Notes: a model not told the origin generated them from the sequence alone. Shown: positions 1 through 10,711, counted from the first letter of the stretch. The stretch is DNA of 64,000 nucleotides from Dugong dugon (GCA_030035585.1 CM057481.1:55933128-55997127), one strand, 5' to 3'. Numbers and translations: made by a program.

Positions 1-444
1 GCTGCTATTCCAATTTTGTTTTACATGTTTGTGTTTAAAAAATTAGCATACTGTGCTTACGAAAATAACTTGCAGGGTAGAGGGGGAAGGAGAGGGCATG
101 ATTGGCAAACAAATGTAGAAGACCTGCATTATTTGTTTAAAAATACACGATATTTTAAAAGAAATATAAAACACAAATACCACCTTTGTTGTTTTTAAAA
201 TTCTACTTGACATAATGATTGAGCAGGAGACCACATAAAGGACTTCTGAAACCTCAAGCTGTAGAAAAGAGGAAGTGGCCAACTGGAGATTAGAGTCTTT
301 TAACAGGAAGTCAGAGTTTATTATTTCCTCAACTAGCAGTTTGGTTTTTTGATCTTTTTGTGTGTGTGTCTTTAAGCAGCTTTGTTTCTCCCACAAGAGG
401 GCAGCAGACCTATAGCAACGTAAGGAGGCTGGCTGGATGGCAAT
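1..444. other. unassigned AT-rich DNA
   Basis: I recognise no gene or repeat here. The only local structure is a short TG run near 359-368. Open frames in this stretch are short and uncharacteristic. Confidence 0.5.
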
Positions 445-838
445 TTAAGAGACCAAAGAGTGAGATGGAAGTAATCGTTCAGGGATCTTTGTGAGACTTT
501 CACCCAGTGTAGACATAAGGTTGAACATACAGCACCGTACATCTTTGGAATTTACCCCAGGAATATTTGGACCCTTCAAAAAACTTAAATATGAGTCTTT
601 AAAGATAGAATTGTAGCTGCGTTTTTTTAATGGAGCTGAGATAGTTGGGATGTTGTTGGGAACTTGGGTGCTACCAAATTTATATTTTAATAGTTCCCTC
701 TCACCAGGGAGCTTTAAAAGTGACTCTGTTTGGGGGTGTTTCAACTCCACTGAATGCTGTGGTGGTTGATTATCATTTAATATATTCTGTCCAGGTGTAG
801 GGACATCTTCATGAGGGCCCTGAAAAACTGGAGTATGT
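445..838 (-). other. candidate coding exon or exon relic, unknown protein
   Basis: On the minus strand a frame stays open for 170 codons (445-957), long for DNA this AT-rich. The first part (about 885-957) is only antisense MIR. At 838 a pyrimidine-rich stretch ends in TCATTTCCAG, a plausible splice acceptor, and the frame then reads HTPVFQGPHEDVPTPGQ onward to a stop at 445. The peptide is rich in Pro, Ser, Asn and Lys, as in disordered protein regions, with a basic patch PLKKRSY. A donor-like CTG/GTGAGA lies at 705/704, which would make a 134-nt exon; a weaker GTGAAAGT lies near 505. I do not recognise the protein. Chance, a processed pseudogene or an exon of an unseen gene all remain possible. 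Confidence 0.22.
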
Positions 839-884
839 CTGGAAATGAGACAGCGGGGATTATTGAGCTTTGGGGGTATGGAGT

Positions 885-1078
885 CAAATGTAATTCTGAT
901 TTTGCCACGTCCTGGCTGTGTGACCTTGTCCAGGTCATGTAACCTCTCTGAATCCACTTCATTATCTGTACAAATGGAATGACACCCATGCCTATCTTAA
1001 GGAGTTAATGGGGTGACTAAATAAGAACAGTAGGTAAAGGGATTAGCACATAGTAAACACTCAATAAATAGTAGCTAT
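885..1078 (+). mobile_element. MIR SINE
   Basis: The core reads GGCTGTGTGACCTTGTCCAG, CATGTAACCTCTCTGAAT and CATTATCTGTACAAATGG, and ends CATAGTAAACACTCAATAAA, the order found in MIR. The tRNA-derived head is missing or decayed. Confidence 0.85.
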
Positions 1079-2014
1079 TTTCATATTTAGAGGCATCTAG
1101 AATGATAAGGAATCTGGAAACTTTGACATTCAAAGAATGGTTGATTGTGATGGGTATGTGTAGGGAGACATGATCGGTACCTTAAAGGTTTGAAAGTTTA
1201 TCATTTACAAGAAAAAAAGCTTGTTTTTCATTATTTTATAAAGCTGATTTGAATGAGGAGGGTCACTCGCTTTATGAAGATGAAGGTTTCATCTCAACCT
1301 TAAGAAAGAGGGAAAGAAGGACTTTCTAACAAAGGTCATGGGAGGGCCATTGCTGAGTCCCCCTCCACTTGCTAGCCTTAAGCCAGATCTGCTATATAGG
1401 GGACACCTCACTGAGAGTTGGGTAGCTATTAAGAATTGTGAACGGTCTGAGATTTTACTCTGCTTGAAGTTAACATGTTAACCTATGACAGTTTCACAGA
1501 TGCAGAAGACATGAAACTCCAGGGCCAGATACAATGGATTTTAATACTCACAGCACATTATGCAGCATGAGCTTAATGTTTGCTTTTGTTCTTCTCTCCT
1601 CTCCAAAGTGCCACTGGGGTGACATGGAATGGCCCAGATGGATGCAGTGAGTTGGTGTCACAGCTGAGGAATTGCAAGCTTAGAGAACCTGAATCTTTTA
1701 TAATGGGCTGCAAGCAAACCTGCCTTTCTCTCTGAAGGGAAACACTCTACCTTCCAAGGTTATTCTGTTACATGGACATCCTTAAAAAGATAGTCTGAAA
1801 CAGAACAGCAGTTGCTGCCTCTGCTCACAAGATGTGTGGAAGCACAAAAGACCCAGAGAGAATTGTCTTCTAACATTTGGTACCTCCACAGGTAGTAGTA
1901 TGCATCAGATCGCATTAAAATAGACAGGTATTCAGACCCCATACTAGAGATGTTAAATCAGAATCTCAGGAGTGTAGAGCCCACATACATATACTTTCAG
2001 CAGTTATCCTGTAT
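1079..2014. other. unassigned DNA with a possible hAT trace
   Basis: No gene is visible. Around 1900-1985 the words GTTAAATCAGAATCTCAGG and the surrounding order weakly recall an old MER5/MER58-type hAT element. The rest is unassigned. Confidence 0.4.
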
Positions 2015-2735
2015 CAGTCAGTTTTTACTAAGTTATGCTGCAGTAACAAATAATTAAAAAATATTAATGATTTAAAGCTACAAAGGTGTAGTGGTGGTTC
2101 AGTAGTAGAATTCTCACCTTCCGTGTGGGAGACTTGCGTTCTGTTCCTGGCCAAGGCAGCTCGTGAGCACCCACCGCCTGTCGACCAGTGGAGATTTGCA
2201 TCTTGCTATGATGCTGAACAGGTTTCAGCAAAGCTTTCAGACTTAAGATGGACTAGGAAAAAAGACCTGGCAGTCTACTTCTGAAAATCAGCCAATGAAA
2301 ACCCTGTGGATCACAGTGATCTAATCTGTAACAATCATGGGGATGGGGCAGAATCAGGCAGCATTTTGTTCAGTTGTGCATGGGGTCGCCCTGAGTAGGG
2401 GGCTGACTTCAATGACAGCTAACAACAGAAATACAAAGATTAATTTCTCATAGACACTCATTTTCACAGTAGTCATCTGTGGCTCTGCTGCATGTCCTCT
2501 TTATTTTAGGACTAAGTGTAACGGAGCAGTCTCTGTCTGGGACATGCTGGTCATGTGGCAGAGAGAAAAGAGCAATGGTGTCCTCAGTGTGCTCAAAACA
2601 CATGAAGTCCTCAATCTGCTTAAAACAGCCATGTCACTTCTGCTCTTATTTCTTTGGCCAGAACAAGTCACATGGCCAAACCTGACCATAGAGGTGAAAG
2701 AGGTAAATGCACCTGCAAGGATTGGACTGGTAGAA
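2015..2735. repeat. ancient dispersed repeat, split by a SINE
   Basis: The left part (2015-2082) has ACTAAGTTATGCTGCAGTAA and the right part (2431-2735) continues with TTAATTTCTCATAGAC and CAAGTCACATGGCCAAA. This is an order I associate with old eutherian MER/LTR-type repeats ending in a 'sets of CACATGGCC' motif. The tRNA-Gly-headed SINE at 2083-2430 sits inside it. I do not assign a family. Confidence 0.4.
2083..2430 (+). mobile_element. tRNA-Gly-headed SINE with RTE body and tail
   Basis: The head (GTGGTTCAGTAGTAGAATTC then TTCTGTTCCTGGCCA) matches tRNA-Gly(GCC) through both polymerase III box positions. The body carries TGATGCTGAACAGGTTTCAG and ACTTCTGAAAATCAGCC, also present in the 5' end of the RTE at 36-39 kb. 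The tail ends GACAGCTAACAACA like the RTE 3' end. About 350 bp, essentially full length. It is not a functional tRNA gene. Confidence 0.85.
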
Positions 2736-2808
2736 GTAGAAAGCATGTGTGTGTGCGTGCACGTGCGTGGGTATATGAACTTTTAATTCAAGCTTAATAT
2801 ACACACAT

Positions 2809-3016
2809 GGAGCCCTGGTGGCATAGCAGTTAAGTGCTCAGCTGCTAACTGAAAGGGTGGCCATTCGAACCCATCCAGCAGCTCTGTGGGAGAAAGACCT
2901 GGCAGTCTCCTCCCGTAACAGACTACAGCCTAGAAAACCCTATGGGGCAGTTCTACTCTGTCACATGGGGTCAATATGAGTCAAAAATTTACTCGATGAC
3001 ACACAACAACAGCAAC
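2809..3016 (+). mobile_element. AfroSINE, tRNA-Asn-headed
   Basis: Starts GGAGCCCTGGTGGCATAG, has the B-box-like region CCATTCGAACCCATCC, a middle with GAGAAAGACCTGGCAGTCT, and an ACAACAACAGC tail. Full length, roughly 208 bp. Confidence 0.9.
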
Positions 3017-3180
3017 GGTATATACACAGACACAGTACATATTTAAATGATATATTCTAGCGTTATATCAGATATAATTCTGATGTCCTCAAAATTTAAT
3101 AGCTACTACTTTAATGTTGCTTCTAACTAAGCTTTGTAGACCTGCTTTCATTTACTTTTGTATATATCTATGTAGTTTTT

Positions 3181-3355
3181 GGAGCCCTGGTGGCACAGTG
3201 GTTAAGAGCCACGGCTGTTAACCAAAAGGTCAGCAGTTCAAATCTACCAGCTGCTCCTTAGAAACCCTATGGGGCAGTTCTGTCCTGTGGGGTCACTAGG
3301 GAGTTGAAATGGACTCTACAGCAATGGGTTTGGTTTTTTTTTTTTTTTTTTTTTT
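3181..3355 (+). mobile_element. AfroSINE, short type, T-rich 3' end
   Basis: GGAGCCCTGGTGGCACAGTG opens the element; AACCAAAAGGTCAGCAGTTC is the anticodon-arm to B-box region. It ends GGGTTTGG followed by a run of more than 20 T. Confidence 0.92.
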
Positions 3356-4021
3356 AGTGTAGTTATTATTATTTTTTAACCTGGGATCTCAATAGCATTA
3401 TGAGGAAGGTAAAATTGAGTGCTTTTATTTGAATTCTACAGATGGAAAAATTAAGAGGTTACAGAAAACTTATAACATTTAATTGGAACTGAAAAAAAAT
3501 CCTTCTAATTCAGTTTCCTCAGTTACTCTTTGTTCACTTCAGAAAAGGTATACGTTTAATTGGCGATTGTTTAATTGTGACCTAATTCTGGCTGTCCGAG
3601 CTATACTGGATAGTGTCTGTGGGTGGAATTTTCATGATTCTGATTAAACTGATGCATTTGAAAGGACCTGTCTAGTGATTATTTAGGGTATCACAGTCAA
3701 GTGGCGTATTAAATAAACACATACATTTGCACTGAGAATATTTCCGCCTTTAAAAAAATCTCTAGAGTATAAGTTTCTGCTATCCGTGGGGCAGTCATCT
3801 TTAATGTTTTCCATAAACTCTACCTGCCTTCTTCATCCTTTTGTATACTTCTATTTTAGCTTCTTTTTGAGTTCTTGCTTCCACAGGACAGAAAAAAAAA
3901 TTTTTTTTAAAACAGTATGTATTGTAATCATTTTTCATGACTTTTCTAGTCTTTATTTCTTAAGAACAAAACAAAACACGTTCAATTAATAAGAAAATTT
4001 TTATATGCCTTTTGTTTTTCT
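3356..4021. other. unassigned AT-rich DNA
   Basis: At about 3370-3480 the order GAGGAAGGTA, CTACAGATGGAAAAATTAAG, GAGGTTACAG is consistent with an eroded antisense MIR. No gene is visible in the remainder. Confidence 0.4.
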
Positions 4022-4191
4022 GGAGCCCTGGTGCACAGTGACTAAGAGCTTGTCTGCTAGCCAGAACGTCAGCAGTTTGAATTTGCCAGTCACTCCTTGG
4101 AAACCCTACGGGGCAGTTCTCTGTCCTGTAGGGTTGCTATGAGTCAGAATTGACTCGATGGCAAAGGGCTTGGGTTTTTTTTCTTTTTTTT
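4022..4191 (+). mobile_element. AfroSINE, short type
   Basis: Opens GGAGCCCTGGTGCACAGTGA, then GGAAACCCTACGGGGCAG and GAGTCAGAATTGACTCGATG, ending in a T run. Confidence 0.92.
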
Positions 4192-4614
4192 CCTGGTACT
4201 ATAGGATGATTGTTAGAAAAAGATATTTTGCTTACTGTTGGACAGTTGATGTACTACTGTTAATTTTGCACGTTTCGTTTTAGACTTTTTTTCTTAAATA
4301 AAAATATATTTTTTTTTGCCAAAATTTTACTGTGAAAAATGTCAAACTGGAAAGGTGAAACAATTTTCGAGTGAGAAAGAATTTATATACATTGTCTATA
4401 CTTATTATTTTCATATGCTTCCTAATTATGTATCTATCCATCCATTTATCGATCCATCTTATTTTTTTCAATGCATTTCAGAGTCAGTTGCAGACATCAC
4501 TACACTTGTGATTGAATAGGTGATTTCATTTACACTTTTTGACATGCATGGGGTTGCACTGCGCATAGCATCTGGGAATCAGCTTTTCTCACTTCATGGC
4601 CATCCACAGGGAAG
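4192..4614. other. unassigned, possible old L1 tail
   Basis: The stretch AAAATTTTACTGTG near 4320 and CAGAGTCAGTTGCAGACATC near 4480 resemble the 3' region of old L1 elements. A short run of ATCCATCC-type words lies at 4434-4460. No gene is visible. Confidence 0.35.
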
Positions 4615-4862
4615 GTGGTATGGCACAGCCGTAGAGAAAGTGGACATTGGAGTCAGATGGCGTGGGTTCAAATCCCAGTTCTACTACTTTTTGGCCATGT
4701 AATTAGGCCAACTTATGAAACCTTTTTTGACACGCAATCTCTTCTTCTGTAAAAGATTGTGAAAGCAGTCCTTATAGGGTTATAATAAGGAGTCAGTTAG
4801 CTTATGTCTGGAAAGCACGAGAACTGTTTGCACCGTGAATGCTTAGTAGATGTTAGTCATCT
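4615..4862 (+). mobile_element. MIR SINE, near full length
   Basis: The tRNA-like head is visible (GTAGAGAAAGTGGACATTGG, GGGTTCAAATCCCAGTTCTA), followed by TTTTTGGCCATGTAATT and the Leu-codon-rich core, ending near a CTTAGTAGATGTTAG tail. Confidence 0.85.
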
Positions 4863-5565
4863 TTATCGGGACCTGCCCTCTCATTTTGCATGTATTCCAT
4901 TTTATAGAGATTTGGTACTATTTAAATTTATGGCAATTTAGGTTTTCAGTTTCCTCTACTATAATAATGTAAAATATACATGTTGTGATTGTGTGTCTTG
5001 ATGCCTTCTGTTATTTTTAACTTTTGGTAAATTCTTTGAGGAGTAGTTGTTGCATCCTAAATTGTGCCCATATATCTGTCCCCTATAATGGCTGGAATTT
5101 TGTAGGAACCCTGCAGGTACTTTTGATTTGACTGACCATTTTTAGCCCTCATTTTTTGTAAGAAACCTTTTGTTTCTTTCAAAGATGAGAGTTGCGTGGG
5201 GGACATAACTTCTGCCTCAGGAGTTTGCAAAAACTCTGAATGATAAGGCTGCATGTGTGTGCTGCTGTTTTTATTTTGCAGACTAAATTGAGTTTTACTA
5301 ATGCAGATGGCTATTTTGAATAAATTATCTGCTTTTCTGGATTCTGTATACACACAAATAGTAAAGGGTGTAACTCCAATAAGATGCTTAAGTTCAGATA
5401 AGCATGTAAACTTTTTAGACAAAAATCTTTTCTCTGCTGGTTGACTGGTGCCAACTTTGTTTCCAAGGAAGAAGAGGTGCTTTTTAAAGAATGATTTTCC
5501 TGTATTCCTTAATTTCCGACGCTAGAGGGCATGCAAGCCTTAGAATAGCTAAATAGCAAGACTCA
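4863..5565. other. unassigned AT-rich DNA
   Basis: A 121-codon open frame lies on the minus strand (5057-5422) but this length is expected by chance several times in a window of this size, and I see no recognisable domain. No repeat is assigned. Confidence 0.4.
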
Positions 5566-5790
5566 GTCTCTTCAGTCTAATTCAGTATAAACAGAATTCG
5601 AACCACAGGTAATTTTAAATGTCATATTAGCCACGTTAGGAACAACAACAAGAAAGAAACAGGTGAAATTTATTTTAATAATATATTTAACTCGATCCAG
5701 TATATCCAAAATATTATCATTTTGACATGTGGCCCTAGCCACATTGCAAGTTCTCAGTAGCCACATGTGGCTGGAGGCTGCTGTATTAAA
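5566..5790. mobile_element. hAT-type MER element fragment
   Basis: The words AAGAAACAGGTGAAATTTAT, CCAAAATATTATCATTTTGA, TAGCCACATTGCAAGTTCTC and TAGCCACATGTGGCTGG occur in the order seen in a very common non-autonomous DNA transposon of eutherians. I do not commit to a family number. Confidence 0.7.
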
Positions 5791-5946
5791 TTAACTAGCA
5801 CAAGCTTATGAATTGGGTCTTATGTTGATTTCCTAAAGATTGCAATTATGAGTTATTAGTAATTTTATGGGTCAGCCATAGGGTACAATGTTCTATCTCC
5901 CTTTATTCTACTTAGTTCCCTTTATGTTTTATTTAGTGTATTATTT

Positions 5947-6114
5947 GGACCCCTGGTGTCATAGTGGTTAAGAGCTCGGCTGCTAACCAAAAGGTTAGCA
6001 GTTTGAATCCACCAGATGCTCCTTGGAAACCCTATGGGGCAGTTCTACTCTGTCCTATAGGGTCGTTATGAGTCGGAATCGACTCGACGGCAAAGAGTTC
6101 GGTTTCGTTTGGTT
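5947..6114 (+). mobile_element. AfroSINE, short type
   Basis: GGACCCCTGGTGTCATAGTG to GACTCGACGGCAAAGAGTTC, ending GGTTTCGTTTGG. The inner part (GGAAACCCTATGGGGCAG, CTCTGTCCTATAGGGTCG) is close to consensus, so this copy is relatively young. Confidence 0.93.
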
Positions 6115-6293
6115 TAGTGTGTCATTTAGTTGTTGGTTATTTTTTTCCCTGGAAATGACTATTTCTAAATTTGGAGAAAGTGCTGGGTAAGTGGAGTTTG
6201 TATCCTCAGTTACAAAGAGTGGGGAAAATGATTCTGCCTCCTAATGAACTGCCTTTCTGTGTAAGCATTCTAGTCAACAGCATATTTAGGGAG

Positions 6294-6458
6294 AAAAAAA
6301 CCAAGACCCATTGCCATCCAGTCGATTCCTACTCATAGTGACCCTATAGGACAGAGTAAAACTTGTCCCATAGAGTTTCCAAGGAGCAGCTGGTGGATTC
6401 GAACTGCCGAGCTTTTGGTTAGCAGCCAAGCTCTTCACTACTGTGCCACCAGGGCTCC
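6294..6458 (-). mobile_element. AfroSINE, short type
   Basis: The reverse complement opens GGAGCCCTGGTGGCACAGTA and passes through AACCAAAAGCTCGGCAG. The tail lies at the left end (ATTGCCATCCAGTCGATTCC). Confidence 0.93.
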
Positions 6459-6496
6459 ATTTGGGTAGAGGGAAGCAGTAAAACAACTTGAAATGG

Positions 6497-6524
6497 CGTG
6501 TGTGCATGTGTGCGTGTGTGTGCG

Positions 6525-6558
<34 letters not shown>

Positions 6559-6566
6559 TGTGAGAG
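6497..6566. repeat. (TG)n microsatellite
   Basis: About 70 bp of TG with CA/CG interruptions in the left half and a pure run in the right half. Confidence 0.95.
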
Positions 6567-6632
6567 ATGACTTCAGCCATTAAGTCTTAAACTTATCTAC
6601 TGGAAAGTTTATTTTGGCCAATAATGGGCATT

Positions 6633-6832
6633 GAGGTGCCTGGGTGAAAGTTTGAACCGAGAGTTTGATGGTTTGAACCCACCAGCGGCTCCATGGGAGA
6701 GAGGGCTGGCCGTCTGCTTCCATAAAGGTTACAGCCAGGAGAACCCAACGGAGCACAGTTCTAATCTGTGTAACACATGGAGTCGCCGTGAGTCAGGGGC
6801 TGACTCGATGACAGCTAACAACAACAACAATG
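6633..6832 (+). mobile_element. AfroSINE, head partly lost
   Basis: The head is shortened (GGTGCCTGGGTGAAAG); the middle GTCTGCTTCCATAAAGGTTA and the tail GACAGCTAACAACAACAAC are intact. Confidence 0.85.
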
Positions 6833-7042
6833 GACATTTACCCTGGAGTGAAATCTGATGATACAGTTTAATACGGTTTCTTCCACAGTCTTCCCTGTCT
6901 TTGTCCCCTCCTGCCCCACCTCCAGTGAATGGTCACTTCATTAATTGTGCAGCTCAATCCCTGTGTAGGCCACTCCGCGGGAAGATGCTCTATTCTATGA
7001 ACAAGGAAAAGAAAGGATTGTGGAGTTGCCTTAGAAGCCCAT

Positions 7043-7096
7043 GTTTTGGTAGTGATTGCAAAGGGCCCCGTTTTGGTAGTGATTGCAAAGGGCCCC
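7043..7096. repeat. perfect 27-bp tandem duplication
   Basis: Two adjacent identical 27-bp units (7043-7069 and 7070-7096) beginning GTTTTGGTAGTGATTGC. Identity is complete, so the duplication is recent or an assembly artefact. Confidence 0.95.
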
Positions 7097-7189
7097 TACA
7101 TTGTGGTGCTTACTGGATTCTCTCTCTGGGGAGCTTTTACATAAAAACACTGAGTACCCCCCGCCCCGCATAGGGACATTGCATGGGAA

Positions 7190-7261
7190 TCTGGCAAGGT
7201 GTATGATTTAGCTGCCACATGGGTGTTTATTCAGACCTGCAGCCGAAGTTGAGAACCACTG
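7190..7261. mobile_element. hAT-type element end
   Basis: Ends with GTTGAGAACCACTG, the terminal repeat typical of MER20/MER5-type hAT elements, preceded by GACCTGCAGCCGAA. The other end is not recognised. Confidence 0.45.
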
Positions 7262-8396
7262 ATTCAGAAGAAAACAGCCAAAAAACAAAACTGAAGTTTG
7301 ACTCTAGCTCTGGTGAAGCTTCAATTTGAACCAAGTGGTGATGAATGTCCATTTCAGTCTTACCTGTGCCGCGGTCAAGATGAGAAGAGGTGTATTTCCC
7401 CCATCAAGGTGACCCCCATCTCCACCTCTCCTGAAGCGCTGTGAGAATACTTACTTGTTTTGCACCGCCAAGGCCGTTCCCAGATGCTAAAAGCCTCTAG
7501 CGTGCGGGATTCCATTGACCTCATTTGTACCCTACATTATTTTCCTCCAGTGCCATCTTGATGGGCTCATCATAATTTCAGCATTTAATAAGAAGGGAAA
7601 GGAACACATTATACGAGGTGCTAATGTTTGGTGCCTTCTCATCAGCTCTGCTGCAAGTTCAAGTCCCAATGCCGCCAGCAAGGTCAGCTTTGCGAAATAC
7701 CTGACGGATGATTGTGCTTCATGTCCTTTTTTATGGGAAGGAAGGGTTGTTTCATTGACGGAGGAGTAAAGATCTTCAGCTCCTTACGTGAGCTTGTGAG
7801 CAATCCCACAGTGCAGAGCGGGCTTTTTCCTCCCTCCCCGTTTTGAGCTGTTGAGACAGAACAGGCAACGGCTTTTGAAGAGTTCTCTGGGTAGTTAGCA
7901 GAAAGATTCTCCTTACCCTTGAGAAGTTCTTCTTTCTTCTTTCAAGCTGTGTACTTAAACTCATCTAAACAAAGCCAACAATTTGGGGCTTAAAAAGCCC
8001 AGGTCAACATTTCATCTGTATGTCAGCGCTGAACAAGGAAATCAGAGGAGTCTTTAGTTCCATTGAAGGACAGTAAAATCACTGTTGGAAAGAACCAGAA
8101 GGGGTAAATGGGGCAGGAGGAACATCGAGGCTTTGTGTGTTCCTCGGTGTTGTTGGGATATTCTATATAGTTTAGTCCATATGGTAGTCTCAGAATAGCA
8201 CGCTGGAAATAATACTATTGAAGGAGTGTTTTAAAACCCATTAAAAAAGGTTAATTGATTGTGAGAAGACCACGTGTAATATGCAGTAGTTAAACACATT
8301 TTAACCCCTAATGCCATGTGCCACCAAGGCTTAGGTTTTAATGCCTGAAATCAGATAAGAACTATAGCCAATTTAAACAGGGCCAGGAGGGTCTGG

Positions 8397-8850
8397 CCAT
8401 CGTCTGTCAGCTTGTCATAGTGTCCTGGCTTGCGTGTTGCTGTGATGCTGGAAGCTGTTTCACTGCTATTTCAGATACCAGCACAGTCATCCATAGTGGA
8501 CAGGTTTTGGTGGAGTTTCCACAGTAACACAGACTAGGAAGAAAGACCTGGCAATCTGCTTCTGAAAATTAGCCAGTGAAAACCACATGGGTCACAGCAG
8601 ACCACTGTCTGACTCGCTTGCTTTGAGCACGTCATCAGGAGGGATCAATTGCTGCAGAAAGACATCATGTTTGGTGAAGTAGAAGCCCATCGAGGGCAAG
8701 GGAAACCTTTGGTGAGATGGATTAGCCCAGAAGCCACAATGGTGGACTTGAACATGCTGGCAATCGTGAGGATGACGCAGGACCAGGCAGCGTTTTGTTC
8801 TGTTGTGCATTAAGTTGCCACGAGCTGGAGTCCACTTGACGGCAGCTAGC
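8397..8850 (+). mobile_element. internally deleted RTE derivative, long form
   Basis: The left half (to about 8615) matches the RTE 5' end (TTGCGTGTTGCTGTGATGC, TCAGATACCAGC, ACTTCTGAAAATTAGCCAG). The right half matches the last 220 bp of the RTE including the end of the reverse-transcriptase frame (CACGTCATCAGGAGGGATCA, GACATCATGTTTGGT) and its 3' end (GACGGCAGCTAGC). All of the endonuclease and most of the reverse transcriptase are missing. Confidence 0.8.
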
Positions 8851-8943
8851 TAGCCACCCACCCATACTCCCACCCACCCACCCACCTACCCATCCACCCA
8901 TCCGCCCATCTACCCACCCATCCATCCATTCATCCATCCATCA
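8849..8943. repeat. (CACC/CATC)n simple repeat
   Basis: Tetranucleotide-like CCAC and CATC units directly following the RTE-derived 3' end, which may have seeded the satellite. Confidence 0.9.
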
Positions 8944-9502
8944 GGGCCTGAAGGTGGTGAGTATCTCCCACTGGGCTCTGTTTTCCTCTGATTCTTACCT
9001 GTTGTGTAGAAGACAATGTGATCAAGGAGTCAGAGAGGGAAACAATCAAGTATGTTGTTTCAAGGGGTGGGGGAAGATAGACATGAAATGACTTTTGCAC
9101 TGTAAATGAATATCCACAGTGTTGTGAGCAGTGGGTGAGTTTTCTGTGGCTCCTCATTGTCTTTGCATAGCTGCCTGCTAATGGGCTGGAAACAGCAGCA
9201 ACCAGTGATGAGGAGGACTGGAACAACTTGAACTTGGTTGTACAAAGTCAATGTGTGAGTCTTCATCCCCCAAGTTGCACACAGTTACTGACTTCGTTAT
9301 TTGGAAAGCATTTGCAAGAGAGGGCAGAAGACATTTCTTTCAAGAGGAACTTTTAAAGCTGGGTTGGATCTGAGTTAGAAAAGTGAGCATGTCGCTGTCT
9401 TCTCTCCCTCCCACCCCATAAGTGTCCTGCAGTCATCTTACAGGCTTCAAAGGACAGGTCACCCAGCGGCGGGCAGTGAACCTGTTGTCTGGGCCAATCG
9501 TA
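8944..9502. other. unassigned DNA
   Basis: No gene or named repeat seen. Open frames here are partly satellite-derived. Confidence 0.4.
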
Positions 9503-9556
9503 AAACCCGTTGCCATTGAGTGGATTCCGACTCATAGCCATCCTGTATATCCGATG
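9503..9556 (-). mobile_element. AfroSINE tail fragment
   Basis: Only the 3' end is present: AAACCCGTTGCCATTGAG and GATTCCGACTCATAGCC. A strongly 5'-truncated copy. Confidence 0.8.
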
Positions 9557-10079
9557 GGAAATAATGCTCATAGGTAAAGGGAGAGAGCAACAATCAACAT
9601 TTATTACTTTTCCAGGTAGCGTGCTTTTAGGACATCTTGTAAAAATTAAAAAAGATCTACAGGATGGCTAGATCAACATTTTTGTTGCCATATGTGTGTG
9701 CGGGTGTTGTATAGTCTCTTGAAAAAACATTAGGTTGCTCGATCTCTCCAGCTGGGAACAGGAAATTGTTTCTTTTACCCTGTGTTGTGCTGATCTTGAA
9801 TTTATTCTCTGGTGAGCCTGACTTGTGACCCTTGGGTGTGTAAGCACGTCAGAACGGGGTTGTTTCTCTAAGTTACCTTCACGTGAACCCTATTCGTTTT
9901 AGAATTTGTGATGATCCTGAAATGATAGGGCTGACATTTGCCTATGTGCCTTCTATGAAAAGAGATTTGCTGAGCAAACAGTGTAAATATATTTGCCTGG
10001 GAGCTGTTTAAGTTATCCTAAAACATCGGCAGGTGCTTTGGAAGCATTTATTTAACATGAAGTAAAAATGCTGGCGTCG
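9557..10079. other. unassigned DNA
   Basis: No recognisable repeat or coding signal. Confidence 0.4.
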
Positions 10080-10250
10080 TTCCTCCGTAAAGTCCCAGCT
10101 ATGTAACCTAACCTCTCTAAGCCTCGGTTTCTTTCCCCTGAAAATGGATATAATAAAACCCCCTATCTCAAAGTGTTTTTGTGAGGTTTAAATGAGACAG
10201 CTCCTGTAAAGCAGTTGATACCGTGTCTGGCACTTAATGCATTTGTTTTT
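10080..10250 (+). mobile_element. MIR SINE
   Basis: CTATGTAACCTAACCTCTCT, CCTCGGTTTCTTTC, GTGAGGTTTAAATGAGACAG and GTGTCTGGCACTTAATGC follow the MIR order. Confidence 0.82.
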
Positions 10251-10711
10251 GTTGCTTTTTTAATTGCTGTATTGAGGTATAAATGACATATAACAAAATG
10301 TACTTAGATGAAGTGTACAATTTGATGTTTTGAGTTATGCATGCACCTGTGAAACCATTCCCACAATGCAAATAATGAACATATTCATCGTCCCTAAAAG
10401 TTTGCTTGTGCCCCTTTGAGACCCATCCTTCTTGCCCCTTCCCCTGTCATTCCCAGGCAACCACTGATGATTGTGTTTGCATTTTCTACGGTTTTATCTA
10501 AATGAAATCATACAGTATGTACTCTTTTTTGTTTGGTTTCTTTCATTCTGTGTAACTATTTTATGATTCATCAATGGGGTTGTTTATACCAATAGTTCTA
10601 TTTCTTTCTATTGCTGAGTAGTAATCTGTTGTATTGATATACCATTCTTTGTTTATCCATTCACCTGTTGATGGACATTTGGATTTTTTTTCTAATGTTG
10701 GACTGTTACAA

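Larger units (their letters stand above)
6833..8396. other. long repeat-poor block
   Basis: About 1.5 kb with only a tandem duplication (7043-7096) and a short hAT end (to 7261) recognised. GC is locally higher than in the neighbouring DNA. No frame with a recognisable domain. Blocks such as 7560-7760 have a non-repetitive, mixed-composition texture that could be conserved non-coding DNA. Confidence 0.45.

Noticed and set aside
2091-2160. tRNA-Gly-like sequence that could be called a tRNA gene
   Set aside because: It is the head of a dispersed SINE with several related copies in the window, has mutations in the arms and continues into an RTE-derived body. The same applies to 13605, 31601 and 54400-54472 and to all tRNA-Asn-like heads.
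5057-5422. 121-codon minus-strand frame
   Set aside because: No domain, no convincing splice sites, and frames of this length are expected by chance in 64 kb of AT-rich DNA.
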